The notes beneath the pieces are model-generated. The model was given only the letters and a program-made list of their open reading frames with translations. It had not been told where the DNA came from and searched no databases. A DNA stretch of 64,000 nt from positions 74,991 through 138,990 of the forward strand of contig DATHWW010000023.1 of the NCBI GenBank assembly GCA_035460165.1, read 5' to 3'. This document shows, one piece after another, positions 17,483 to 26,175 of the stretch (the stretch's first letter is position 1; each line of letters opens with the position of its first letter). The DNA is from MM2 sp035460165 (GTDB lineage Bacteria > Pseudomonadota > Gammaproteobacteria > Burkholderiales > Methylophilaceae). A program made the translations under genes and the position numbers.

Positions 17483-19290
17483 TTAGTCCGGTACAGCTTT
17501 CGATAGTCTTCTGCATAGCGCTCGAGCACCGCGGACCGTTTCAGCTTGAGGGTCGGGGTGAGCAATCCATTCTCGGTCGTCCACGGATCGACCAGCAACG
17601 CAACGCGGCGAATCCGGGCATAGCCCGGAAATGTGCGCATTTGCCGTGTCATCCTTTCCAGCACGAGGCCTTCGGCGTCGGGGTGTTGCAGACTCTCCGG
17701 CCATGCTGCCCGGATGCCTTTCTCCTGCATTGCCAGTTGCCATTGTTCCTGATTGATCACGACCAGTGCGCTTAGATAGGCGCAGCCTTCACCTACCACC
17801 ATTACCTGGTCGAATAGGGGATCGACGCCTATTGCCGCCTCGATCTCTGCCGGCGGTACTTTCTCGCCATTGGACAGCACGAGGATTTCCTTGATGCGTC
17901 CGGTGATGAAGATGTGGCCGGCCGGGTCGACACGCACGACATCGCCGGTATCGAGCCAGCCTTCCTCGTTTATTATTGCTCGCGTTGCTTTGGGATTGCG
18001 CCAGTAGCCCAGCATTACTGTCGGGCCGCGTACCTGCAAGGCGCCATTGGTCCCGACTCGCGTTTCGATGCCCGCCAGCGCAGTCCCGACGCTGGCAGGT
18101 ACGTTGTCTTCCGGGCGATTGACGCTGATCACCGGGCTGGTTTCCGTCAGGCCGTAGCCTTGCAGCACGGTCACGCCCAGCCCGATAAATAGGCGTGCGG
18201 TATCCGGCGGCAGGGCTGCTCCGCCGGAAACGGCGAGCCGGATGTGGCCGCCCAGCCGTTGTGTCAGTTTGTCCGCCACGAGACGTTTGAGTATGGGCCA
18301 GAGCAAATGACTCGCGCGCCAGGGCCCGCGCCCCTGAGCATATTCGAAACGGCTGTAACCCACGTTTACCGCAAGATCGAACAGTCGCGCAGCATAAGCC
18401 GGGCCATCTTCCAGCTTTGCGCGTAGTGCGGCATGTATGCGTTCATAAATGCGCGGCACCGACATCAGTATGGTCGGCTGCGCCAGCGATAGGTCTTCCT
18501 GCAACTGCTGGAAGGAGCGTGCATATACGACGGTGGCGCCCGCCATCAGCGGCAGGTAATAACCGGCGGTACGCTCGAATGTGTGTGACAGCGGCAGAAA
18601 GGAGAGAAATCGGTCCTCGTGATAGACGTCGAAGCTTTGCAGTACGCTGCGGCAGTTTTCCAGCATGTTGCGATGCGAGAGCATGACGCCTTTCGGCCTG
18701 CCGGTGGTTCCCGAGGTATAGATGATGGAAGCAAGCTGGTCCGGGTCGGTATGGGCTTGAGCAGGGGAATTCGCGGTATTTTCGGGCAGCCAGGACGATA
18801 GCGGGCATAAGCGGCTGTCATCGTTCTGCGCAAAGGGTCGGATGCAGAGTATGCGCTGCAACTCGGGCAGCGGCTGCCCGGTATCGCGGATTGCCTGCCA
18901 TTGTTCGGCACCGCCGGTCAGCAGGAGCCTGGCACCGCTATCCTGCAGCACATAGGCGACGTTATCGGGACGATCCGAGGTGTAGAGCGGCACCGTGACG
19001 AGGCCGAGGCCTAGCGCAGCCTGATCCATCATCACCCACTGCGGACAGTTTTTCAGCATGATGGCGATGCGGTCGCCTGGCTGCAGATGCTCGTGCGCCA
19101 GCGCTTCTTGCCAGCGCATGACTTCCTGTCGCATTTGCGACCAGGTCAGATCCTGCCAGATGCCTTGGGACTCGTTGCAATAGCGATACGCCAGCCCTTC
19201 GGGAGTGCGGCGAGCGCGTTCATGAAACAGGCCGTCCAACGTAATGGCAAGGGCCGCAGGAATAGGGTCGGTATGAAAGTTCTTTAGCAT
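17467..19290 (-). CDS. AMP-dependent long-chain acyl-CoA synthetase/ligase family protein
   Basis: The 607-residue protein shows the adenylate-forming motifs: P-loop IIYTSGTTGRPKGVMLSH (near residue 180), GYGLTETSPV (near 350), GWLDTGDVVRVDPAGHIFITGR (near 430) and a C-terminal Lys-containing tail. It activates a carboxylic acid, probably a long-chain fatty acid, to the acyl-AMP and then the CoA thioester. The ATG at 19288-19290 (MLKNFHTDPIP) fits the family start; the open frame extends 49 codons further upstream without similarity. The final residues and the TAG stop lie inside the right inverted repeat of the MITE-like element, so the native C-terminus has been replaced. The preceding sequence is complete for the family, and activity is likely retained. 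Confidence 0.88.
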   Translation of the reverse strand: MLKNFHTDPIPAALAITLDGLFHERARRTPEGLAYRYCNESQGIWQDLTWSQMRQEVMRWQEALAHEHLQPGDRIAIMLKNCPQWVMMDQAALGLGLVTVPLYTSDRPDNVAYVLQDSGARLLLTGGAEQWQAIRDTGQPLPELQRILCIRPFAQNDDSRLCPLSSWLPENTANSPAQAHTDPDQLASIIYTSGTTGRPKGVMLSHRNMLENCRSVLQSFDVYHEDRFLSFLPLSHTFERTAGYYLPLMAGATVVYARSFQQLQEDLSLAQPTILMSVPRIYERIHAALRAKLEDGPAYAARLFDLAVNVGYSRFEYAQGRGPWRASHLLWPILKRLVADKLTQRLGGHIRLAVSGGAALPPDTARLFIGLGVTVLQGYGLTETSPVISVNRPEDNVPASVGTALAGIETRVGTNGALQVRGPTVMLGYWRNPKATRAIINEEGWLDTGDVVRVDPAGHIFITGRIKEILVLSNGEKVPPAEIEAAIGVDPLFDQVMVVGEGCAYLSALVVINQEQWQLAMQEKGIRAAWPESLQHPDAEGLVLERMTRQMRTFPGYARIRRVALLVDPWTTENGLLTPTLKLKRSAVLERYAEDYRKLYRTKSLFQ

Positions 19291-19526
19291 GCGGAGTTCA
19301 TGGTACTCAAAATGGATGAAATTCGCATCGAGCATATATATTGGAGATGCGGATGGCCCGAAAAAGGACTCCAAGTAAGGCCTCATGATAATCATGAGCA
19401 GAATTTCCTGATATTTGCACTGTTGCCGGATAGCCATGCTGGAGAGAATGGATACCGAGCATACAGCCTGCCTTTCGGGGCCGGCATGAGCTTCGCAAAT
19501 AACAAATTTTTCTAAGGAGACATACT

Positions 19527-19598
19527 ATGTGGACCAAGCCTCAAGCTACCGAAATGCGTTTCGGCTTTGAAGTGACCATGTACGTTTGCAACCGCTAA
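19527..19598 (+). CDS. pqqA: PQQ precursor peptide PqqA
   Basis: A 23-residue peptide, MWTKPQATEMRFG...CNR, read from the ATG at 19527 after AAGGAGA. It contains the E-V-T-M-Y core (Glu15 and Tyr19), the two residues that are cross-linked by PqqE to become the PQQ skeleton. Length and sequence match PqqA of methylotrophs and other proteobacteria. Bound by PqqD, it is the substrate of PqqE. A strong hairpin follows before pqqB, which probably keeps the pqqA message more abundant than the rest of the operon. Confidence 0.95.
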   Translation: MWTKPQATEMRFGFEVTMYVCNR

Positions 19599-19614
19599 GG
19601 TTGTGACGTTCTCG

Positions 19615-19636
19615 GGGGTCGCCGCAAGGCGGCCCC
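19615..19636 (+). promoter_or_regulatory. Stem-loop between pqqA and pqqB
   Basis: A 9-bp stem (GGGGTCGCC with GGCGGCCCC, one G-T pair) closes a GCAA tetraloop. No T-run follows, so it is not a classical terminator. A smaller GGGG/CCCC hairpin comes next at about 19646-19658. Position suggests partial termination or 3'-end protection of the short pqqA transcript, giving excess peptide over enzymes. Confidence 0.65.
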
Positions 19637-19680
19637 GGTAATTCTGGGGGCATACCCCGTGTAGTTTTTGGATAATTTCA

Positions 19681-20598
19681 ATGCATATTCACGTTTTAGG
19701 CGCTGCCGCCGGCGGCGGTTTTCCGCAGTGGAACTGTAACTGTTTTAATTGCGACGGTTTGCGCAAGGGTACCATCAAGGCTAAAAAGCGCACCCAGTCC
19801 TCGATCTGCGTCAGCAGCGACGGCGTCAACTGGGTTTTGTTCAATACTTCTCCCGACGTATTGCAGCAAATCCAGGAATTCAGTCCCTTGCAGCCCGGCC
19901 GCGCAATCCGCGACAGCGGCATCGTCGGCATCGTGCTGATCGACGCGCAAATCGACCATACCACCGGCCTGCTGATGCTGCGCGAAGGCCAGGTGAAACG
20001 TGAAATCTACTGTACCGACATGGTCTACCAGGACCTGACCACCGGCAATCCGCTGTTCAACATTCTCGGTCATTACTGCGGCATCAATCGCCACGATGTG
20101 CCGATCGACGGCAACATGTCTTTCGAGATTCCCGGCGCGCCCAATCTGCGCTTTACCGCGGTGGCGCTGAAGAGTGCGGCGCCGCCTTACTCGCCGCACC
20201 GTCACGACCCGCATCCGGGCGACACCATAGGCGTGCTCATCGAGGAGATCAGCACCGGCAAGAAATGCTGGTATTCGCCGGGCCTGGGCGAAATCGAGCC
20301 GCACTTGCCGGCCTTTATGTCGCAAGCCGACTGCATCATGGTGGACGGCACTTTCTGGACTAATACCGAAATGCTCGACATGGGCCTGATGACCAAGAAA
20401 GCGCGCGATATCGGCCACAATCCGCAATCCGGCCCAGGCGGCATGATCGAGGTGCTGAACGAGTATCCGAATGCGCGCCGCGTGTTGATCCACATCAACA
20501 ATACCAACCCCATCCTGAGAGAAGATTCGGCCGAGCGCGCCGAACTGGATCGTCACGGCATCGAAGTGGCCTACGACGGCATGGATATCATCCTGTGA
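19681..20598 (+). CDS. pqqB: PQQ biosynthesis protein PqqB
   Basis: A 305-residue metallo-beta-lactamase-fold protein beginning HIHVLGAAAGGGFPQWNCNC, the invariant PqqB N-terminus, with two Cys pairs in WNCNCFNCDG that bind zinc and DAQIDHTTGLLMLREG as the modified active-site region. PqqB is an iron-dependent hydroxylase acting on the cross-linked Glu-Tyr intermediate. It lies about 80 bp after pqqA and overlaps the region just before pqqC. Confidence 0.95.
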   Translation: MHIHVLGAAAGGGFPQWNCNCFNCDGLRKGTIKAKKRTQSSICVSSDGVNWVLFNTSPDVLQQIQEFSPLQPGRAIRDSGIVGIVLIDAQIDHTTGLLMLREGQVKREIYCTDMVYQDLTTGNPLFNILGHYCGINRHDVPIDGNMSFEIPGAPNLRFTAVALKSAAPPYSPHRHDPHPGDTIGVLIEEISTGKKCWYSPGLGEIEPHLPAFMSQADCIMVDGTFWTNTEMLDMGLMTKKARDIGHNPQSGPGGMIEVLNEYPNARRVLIHINNTNPILREDSAERAELDRHGIEVAYDGMDIIL

Positions 20599-20609
20599 CG
20601 GAGACCAAG

Positions 20610-21359
20610 ATGAACGCACCGGCAATCAATACCCCGTGGACGCGCGCAGAATTCGAGGAAAAGCTGCGCGAGAAGGGCAAGGGCTACCATATCTATCACC
20701 CGTTCCACGTGATGATGTATGAGGGCAAGCTGACCCAGGAACAACTGCAATGCTGGGTGGCCAACCGCTTTTATTACCAGATCGGCATCCCGCAGAAGGA
20801 TGCGGCCATCCTCTCCAATTGCCCGGATAAGGAAGTGCGCAAGCAGTGGATCGTGCGCATCACCGACCATGACGGTGTGGATGGCAATGAAGGCGGCATC
20901 GAGGCTTGGATCAAGTTGGGGCAGGCCGTTGGCCTCACCCGCGAGGATGTGACCTCGCTAAAACTGGTGAGTCCCGGCGTCAAGTTCGCGGTCGATGCCT
21001 ACATCAATTTCGCGCGTCAGCGGCCCTGGCAGGAGTCAGTGTGCTCCAGCCTCACAGAGCTATTCGCGCCGCACATCCACCAGCAGCGCATCAGCTCTTG
21101 GCCGACGATGTATCCGTGGATCAAGGAAGAGGGCCTCTCCTACTTCAAGAAGCGCCTGACCGAAGCGCGGCGCGACGTGGAGCAGGGCCTGGAGGTTACG
21201 CTCAATTATTTCAGCCAGAGCCGCGAAATGCAGGAAAAGGCATTGGATATTCTGCAATTCAAGCTGGACGTGCTGTGGGTCATCGCCGATTCAATCATGC
21301 TGGCGTGTACTGATATCAAGGTGCAGGATCGCGACTACCTGCGCCAACCGCGCTATTAA
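20610..21359 (+). CDS. pqqC: Pyrroloquinoline-quinone synthase PqqC
   Basis: The 249-residue protein is full length for PqqC, the cofactorless oxidase that performs the last ring closure and eight-electron oxidation to PQQ. Conserved segments include YHIYHPFHVMMYEGKLT, NRFYYQIGIPQKDAAILSNC and TELFAPHIHQQR. The ATG at 20610 is chosen because GGAG lies seven bases ahead; a GTG at 20595 is in frame but overlaps the pqqB stop and lacks a ribosome site. Confidence 0.95.
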   Translation: MNAPAINTPWTRAEFEEKLREKGKGYHIYHPFHVMMYEGKLTQEQLQCWVANRFYYQIGIPQKDAAILSNCPDKEVRKQWIVRITDHDGVDGNEGGIEAWIKLGQAVGLTREDVTSLKLVSPGVKFAVDAYINFARQRPWQESVCSSLTELFAPHIHQQRISSWPTMYPWIKEEGLSYFKKRLTEARRDVEQGLEVTLNYFSQSREMQEKALDILQFKLDVLWVIADSIMLACTDIKVQDRDYLRQPRY

Positions 21360-21367
21360 GGGCTTAT

Positions 21368-21640
21368 ATGGACCAAAACGACATCTACCAACTCGCTCCG
21401 CACTACCGTTTCCAGTGGGAAGAAGCGCAGCAATGCTACGTCCTGCTGTTCCCCGAAGGCATGATTAAATTGAACGGCGGCGCCGGTGAAGTTATCAAAC
21501 GTATAGACGGCAAGAAAACCGTAGCCGACATCGTGGTCGAGCTGAAGCAGGCTTTTCCCGATGTGCCCGACCTGGAAGGCGATGTGGTTTCCATGGTCGA
21601 ACTCGCGGTAGACAAGGCTTGGTTGGCCAAGGCCAATTGA
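21368..21640 (+). CDS. pqqD: PQQ biosynthesis peptide chaperone PqqD
   Basis: The 90-residue protein has the PqqD winged-helix fold signature: APHYRFQWEEAQQCYVLLFPEGMIKLNGGAGEVI. It binds PqqA and presents it to PqqE. It is eight bases after pqqC and 20 bp before pqqE, and is a separate gene, unlike the fused PqqCD of some Methylobacterium strains. Confidence 0.94.
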   Translation: MDQNDIYQLAPHYRFQWEEAQQCYVLLFPEGMIKLNGGAGEVIKRIDGKKTVADIVVELKQAFPDVPDLEGDVVSMVELAVDKAWLAKAN

Positions 21641-21660
21641 AGCCGAATTAGGAGAAGCAA

Positions 21661-22845
21661 ATGGCACAACAGAATAACGGCGTTGCAGCTTCCGTAACCC
21701 ATACCCAGCCGCTGTGGCTGCTGGCCGAGGTGACTTATCGCTGTCCGCTGCACTGCGCGTTCTGCTACAACCCGACCGATTACGACAAGCACACGCAGAA
21801 CGAGCTTTCCACCGAGCAGTGGCTGCAGGTGCTGCGCGACGCGCGCAAAATGGGCGCGTTGCAGCTCGGCATCTCCGGCGGCGAACCTCTGTTGCGCGAC
21901 GACATCGAGGACATTGTGGTCGAGGCGCGCAAGCTCGGCTATTACAGCAACCTGATCACTTCCGGCGTCGGCCTTACCGAGAAACGCATTCAGGCCTTCA
22001 AGGAGGGCGGGCTCGACCATATTCAGCTGTCGATGCACGACATCACCGAAGAGATCAATAACTTCATCACCAACACGCGCACCTTCGAGCTGAAGAAGAA
22101 GGTCGCGGCGATGATCAAGGGCCACGGCTACCCGATGGTGCTGAACGTGGTGATCCACCGCTACAACATCGGCCACATTAAAGAGATTTTGGAGATGGCC
22201 GAGGCACTGGGCGCCGACTTTGTCGAACTGGCCAACACCCAATACTACGGCTGGTCGCTGATCAACCGCAGCCAGTTGATGCCGACCAAGGAGCAGATCG
22301 ATTACGCGGAAAAGGTGACCAACGAGTTCCGCGCGAAGGTCGGCAACAAGATGAAGATTTTCTTCGTCGTGCCGGACTATTTTTCCGACCGCCCGAAGAA
22401 ATGCATGAACGGCTGGGGCGAGGTGTTCATGATCGTCACCGCCAACGGCGACGTGTTGCCGTGCCACTCGGCGCGTGTGCTGCCGGGCATCGAATTCCCG
22501 AATGTGCGCGAGAAGGGCCTGGAGTGGGCGTGGAAGGACTCGCCGGCGTTCAACCGCTACCGCGGCGATAGCTGGATGAAAGAGCCGTGCCGTACCTGCC
22601 CGGAAAAGGAAAAAGACCTGGGCGGCTGTCGCTGCCAGGCTTTCCTGCTATCCGGCGATGCGGAAAGCGCGGACCCGGTGTGCAGCCTGTCGCCCAACCA
22701 TCACCTGATCGAAAAGGCGATCGAGGAAGCGCAGAATCCGCAAATTCAGGCGCAGCCTATCGTGTTCCGTACCGACAAGAACTCGAAGAAGGTGATCAGC
22801 GGTGAGCTGCAGGAGCGCCTGGAAGACTTCCACGCGTTGCCGTAA
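21661..22845 (+). CDS. pqqE: PqqA peptide cyclase PqqE
   Basis: A 394-residue radical SAM protein. The cluster motif is CPLHCAFCYNP (near residue 30), followed by LQLGISGGEPLLRDD. The C-terminal SPASM region has CRTCPEKEKDLGGCRCQAF, which binds auxiliary iron-sulfur clusters. It forms the carbon-carbon bond between Glu and Tyr of PqqA. Good AGGAG ribosome site. The operon ends here; no pqqF protease gene follows, as in many PQQ producers that use a protease encoded elsewhere. Confidence 0.95.
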   Translation: MAQQNNGVAASVTHTQPLWLLAEVTYRCPLHCAFCYNPTDYDKHTQNELSTEQWLQVLRDARKMGALQLGISGGEPLLRDDIEDIVVEARKLGYYSNLITSGVGLTEKRIQAFKEGGLDHIQLSMHDITEEINNFITNTRTFELKKKVAAMIKGHGYPMVLNVVIHRYNIGHIKEILEMAEALGADFVELANTQYYGWSLINRSQLMPTKEQIDYAEKVTNEFRAKVGNKMKIFFVVPDYFSDRPKKCMNGWGEVFMIVTANGDVLPCHSARVLPGIEFPNVREKGLEWAWKDSPAFNRYRGDSWMKEPCRTCPEKEKDLGGCRCQAFLLSGDAESADPVCSLSPNHHLIEKAIEEAQNPQIQAQPIVFRTDKNSKKVISGELQERLEDFHALP

Positions 22846-22862
22846 CTTTCGCGGACATCGGG

Positions 22863-23318
22863 TCACTGTACCGATTCGATGTCCACCACCACTGTCGCAT
22901 CCTGGTTGCGCCAGTGCAGCGAAATCACGAACGGCCGCGTCCGCACGGCCGCGCGTATCGAATCCGACGTGCCGCGTATCGTGACCGGCACGGAAATCTC
23001 CAGCCCGGCGCCGAAGTGCTTGCGCGCATTGCCTGCGATGGTATTGGCAATCTCCCCCACGACATCCAGTAATTGACTCTCGCTGCGATCCGGCTCGCCG
23101 AGGATCACCAGCATCTGCAGCAGCATCGTGTATGGCGCCGTAAAGTGCACGCAGCCGCGGAACATGCCGGACAGCGTGATTAGCCCGGTATATTGCGAAT
23201 GAACGAGTTTTTCCGCATCGCCGAGATAGGCGGCGCGGATTTCCGCAGGTTCATTCGTGACCTGCAGGAAATAATGTTTTACGGCATTGGTAAAGACTGC
23301 CAGGTCTTGCTCGTTCAT
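22863..23318 (-). CDS. CheX-like chemotaxis phosphatase domain protein
   Basis: The 151-residue protein has the CheX/CheC fold, with LLDVVGEIANTIAGNARKHFG (near residue 85) resembling the E-x3-N phosphatase helix. CheX proteins remove phosphate from CheY. It is the last gene of a three-gene minus-strand module with a receiver protein and a CheA-like kinase, and ends 17 bp from the convergent pqqE stop. A phosphatase role on the neighbouring CheY is inferred from context. Confidence 0.75.
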   Translation of the reverse strand: MNEQDLAVFTNAVKHYFLQVTNEPAEIRAAYLGDAEKLVHSQYTGLITLSGMFRGCVHFTAPYTMLLQMLVILGEPDRSESQLLDVVGEIANTIAGNARKHFGAGLEISVPVTIRGTSDSIRAAVRTRPFVISLHWRNQDATVVVDIESVQ

Positions 23319-23341
23319 GCTGTTTCCCTTGTTGGTCCGGC

Positions 23342-23713
23342 CTATGCCGAAATCTCGGCCAGCGCGTTGGCCAATTGCTCATCGGTAAAGGGTTTATAAA
23401 GAAACCCAGTTGCGCCCTTTTTAAGCGCCTGGATGGCGGTCAATTTGTCGCTCAACGCCGAAATCACGAGAATCTTGACGGCAGGCAACTGTTTGACCAT
23501 GGCATCGATGCAGCTTACGCCATCCATTCCGGGCATGGTCAGATCCATGGTGACGAGTTGGGGTTTTTCCCTAATGCTGATTTCCAGCGCTTCGACCCCA
23601 TTGGAGGCAAGGCCGCAGATGCTCAGGCCCGTCAGGTCGGCATGCAGCGCCGCGCGTGCGATGCGCGAGCGCGAAATGCTGGAGTCGTCGACGATCAATA
23701 GTTTCTTTTGCAT
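23342..23713 (-). CDS. CheY-like single-domain response regulator
   Basis: A stand-alone receiver of 123 residues: acidic pocket LIVDDSS (residues 6-12), phospho-acceptor Asp in VTMDLTMPGMDG (near residue 58), Ser in VISAL and Lys in YKPF. There is no output domain, so it acts by protein contact. It is 12 bp downstream of the kinase gene and 23 bp upstream of the CheX-like gene, giving a full kinase-receiver-phosphatase set. Confidence 0.88.
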   Translation of the reverse strand: MQKKLLIVDDSSISRSRIARAALHADLTGLSICGLASNGVEALEISIREKPQLVTMDLTMPGMDGVSCIDAMVKQLPAVKILVISALSDKLTAIQALKKGATGFLYKPFTDEQLANALAEISA

Positions 23714-23725
23714 AAGGGCTCCCCA

Positions 23726-25789
23726 TTAAGCCTGGAAACGAATTCTGAACATGGTGTAGAGGTGCTTCTGCGTGGAAATGCCGAGCCTGGCGCCCAGTGC
23801 GCCTATCTTCTCCTTCACGATATCCATGCCGACGCCTTGCCCCGCGTCGCGATCGACCGCGGCTGTGGTCGAGAAGCCGGGCTCGAAGATTTTCATCATG
23901 ATCTGCTTGGTATCCAGTTGCTGAAGCTGGACGGATGTATAGAGTCCCTGGCTGATCAGCGCCGCCTTGATGTCGTCGGCAACCAGTCCATGTCCATCGT
24001 CGCGTACGACCAGTTCGAAGTCTTCACCGACTTTGTCGAGACCGATGTAAATGGAGCCGACCGGCGCCTTGTTGCGCGACATACGGACAGTCTTCGGTTC
24101 TACCCCGTGCGCCACCGCATTGCGCAGCAATTGCAGCGCGATATCCTTGATTTCCTTTTGTACCGTGTCGGGCAAAGTATCCAGCGCGTCCAGCTTGGCG
24201 GTAACGCTGACTGCCTTGTCGTGATCGCGCGCGATACGTTGTGCCAAGTTATGCAGGTTGCTGGCAAAGTTGTCCACCGGCGCAGTGCTTTCGGCGGTGG
24301 TGCCGCTGCCGAAGGAGGCGAGCTTGCCGGCGAGTTCGTGGATGGTCGCGACTTTCTGGAAGAATTCGTCCAGCGGGCCGGGCAGGGCCAGCAAATCGTT
24401 GTCGCTGAGTGCCTCCTTGGCCCGCAGGCCGAACAGCAGGCTTTCGAACTGCTGCGCCAGGAATTCGAAGATATCCAGCCCGAGCGATGCCGCCTCGCCC
24501 TTGATAGTGTGAATCTGCCGGAACACGATATCGACGGTCTTGCGCGGATTTCGGGCGGCTCCGGTGGTCTTGAGCTCGTTATTGACGCTGAGCAAGGCTG
24601 TTTCCGTGGCGGTGAGGAATTCATTCAATGCGGCAGGGCTGATCTTTAGGATTTCGAGCATCACCTCGACCTCGCCCTTGGCCTGCTTGCGCGCCTGCGC
24701 CAGTGCCGCTTCCAGTTCCTGCTGCTCGGTGACGTCGAATACCGAAACCAGCAGGTGCGAAATCTTGCCGTCCATTAGCACGCGATTGAACTGGAAGGTC
24801 AGGTAGCGCAATCCGGCCCTGCCTTCGCTGGGGCGGGTTTGCACCGGGATGGCGAGCAGCGGGTTGAGATCCATCACCAGCGACTCCGTGACGCGTCCAC
24901 CCAGCAGGAGGTCGATGTAGTCGATCGCCGCCTCGAATGTCTCCTTGCCCAGCATGAGCTGCAACTCCTGCCTGAAGTCCAGGCCGGGGCGGACGGGCTT
25001 GCCGAGAATGCCGGACAGCGAGGCCGAATATTGCGTGCCGACGCGGTAATCCGCGTCGAGCAGGAACAGGCCCTCCTTTACGGTGCCGAGAATTTCGGCG
25101 GTTTCCTGCTGGGCCTGTTCGACCAACTTGTCATTTTCACGCAGGCGTCGGATGAACTTGAACAGGATAAAAAGAAAGTTGAGCGTGGCGAGTATCATCC
25201 CGCCGGTTTGCACGTAACGCAGGAAGTCGGCCCGATCGCTGGCGTCTTTCTCGAGTTCCGTGGTTAACTTGTTCATCAAGCCGAGCAACTCAATATTATT
25301 CGCTCTGGCGTAAGCCACTGCGGCGTCGATTTCCGCACCGGTGGGCGATCCCTTGAGGACAGGACCCAGCCGTGCCATGTAGGGCTGCCATATATGTTGG
25401 GCCTTGCTCAGGGTTTCCGTATATTTTCGATCCGTCAGTGCCTTGAGCATGACTTTCTTTTCCGCCGTACCCATGACGGACCCGCCATGCTCGAAACTGC
25501 GTAGGGTTTGATCGAACAGGGCGACGGTTTTTTTGAGCTCCTCGTCATTCTTGGGGTTGCTGACGAAATTCTCAGTGTCGCTTTGCTTGATCAGCAGCGA
25601 TTTCGTCATGCGTTGCGAGAGCATGCGCTGACGACCGGAAAGGTTCAGGTTGATTGCACTGTCGGAGAGCTGGAACGAGATATAAAAATTCAGCGTCAGC
25701 ACGGCCAGGTCGAAAATAAGAAAGAAGCCGACGGCAAGTATGATTTCCCGATACTTGCCCAGGTATGATTTTGAGCTTGTGGGCTCCAT
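23726..25789 (-). CDS. Membrane CheA-like histidine kinase with PilJ-type sensor domain
   Basis: Domains in the 687-residue protein: membrane helix at about 15-38; a type IV pili methyl-accepting (PilJ-like) periplasmic sensor with GRQRMLSQR at 52-60; a second helix at about 194-213; a PAS-like segment (about 225-345); an HPt domain with phospho-acceptor His427 in HTIKGEAASLG; and a CheA-type ATPase from about 530 with LLRNAVAHGVE, RDDGHGL, GFSTTAA and GQGVGMDIV. The normal dimerisation/phospho-acceptor domain of sensor kinases and the CheW-like domain of CheA are both absent. It therefore looks like a membrane-anchored, self-sensing CheA variant that phosphorylates the adjacent CheY. The ligand is unknown; NarX-like and PilJ sensors bind nitrate or act in pilus signalling. 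Confidence 0.82.
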   Translation of the reverse strand: MEPTSSKSYLGKYREIILAVGFFLIFDLAVLTLNFYISFQLSDSAINLNLSGRQRMLSQRMTKSLLIKQSDTENFVSNPKNDEELKKTVALFDQTLRSFEHGGSVMGTAEKKVMLKALTDRKYTETLSKAQHIWQPYMARLGPVLKGSPTGAEIDAAVAYARANNIELLGLMNKLTTELEKDASDRADFLRYVQTGGMILATLNFLFILFKFIRRLRENDKLVEQAQQETAEILGTVKEGLFLLDADYRVGTQYSASLSGILGKPVRPGLDFRQELQLMLGKETFEAAIDYIDLLLGGRVTESLVMDLNPLLAIPVQTRPSEGRAGLRYLTFQFNRVLMDGKISHLLVSVFDVTEQQELEAALAQARKQAKGEVEVMLEILKISPAALNEFLTATETALLSVNNELKTTGAARNPRKTVDIVFRQIHTIKGEAASLGLDIFEFLAQQFESLLFGLRAKEALSDNDLLALPGPLDEFFQKVATIHELAGKLASFGSGTTAESTAPVDNFASNLHNLAQRIARDHDKAVSVTAKLDALDTLPDTVQKEIKDIALQLLRNAVAHGVEPKTVRMSRNKAPVGSIYIGLDKVGEDFELVVRDDGHGLVADDIKAALISQGLYTSVQLQQLDTKQIMMKIFEPGFSTTAAVDRDAGQGVGMDIVKEKIGALGARLGISTQKHLYTMFRIRFQA

Positions 25790-26175
25790 CGTCAGTCACT
25801 CCATCGCAGTTAAACAACGTTGAGGTCCAGCCTCGGTTTTTATTGGTTGCCAGCGTAGGCGAAGTCGCTTCGTTGCGATGGGTAATGCAGCCTGCGAATT
25901 AACGCGGTTTGGTTTTTCGGCAACGTCATTGCTGCCTGAAGCCGGTGTACAATTGCTGCGGTTTGCGTGAGATTTTTCCGGCAAGTGGCCAAAGGTTAAT
26001 CTCCCGGATCATGCATAGCAAAAAACAGGCCGAATTGATCGCGTGCGGCTAAGAGGCTGATTCGTCGCCATAAAGAAAAATAATGGTGGCCTGCGCTTGA
26101 GTGTTGCAGGCACTGATCCAGTGCAAATGAGAAAAATAGACCTTCCAACGATGCAATTCCTGGCCGTACCTGCTC
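25790..26175. other. Intergenic region between divergent kinase and MFS genes
   Basis: About 385 bp separate the two divergent starts. It should hold both promoters. No convincing coding frame, repeat or structured RNA was seen; the few short open frames have no recognisable domains. Confidence 0.5.

Noticed and set aside
17143..17486. Short open frames of 95-102 codons inside MITE copy 1
   Set aside because: They overlap in several frames and both strands, show no family, and their similarity to frames in copy 2 follows from DNA similarity and breaks at the indel.
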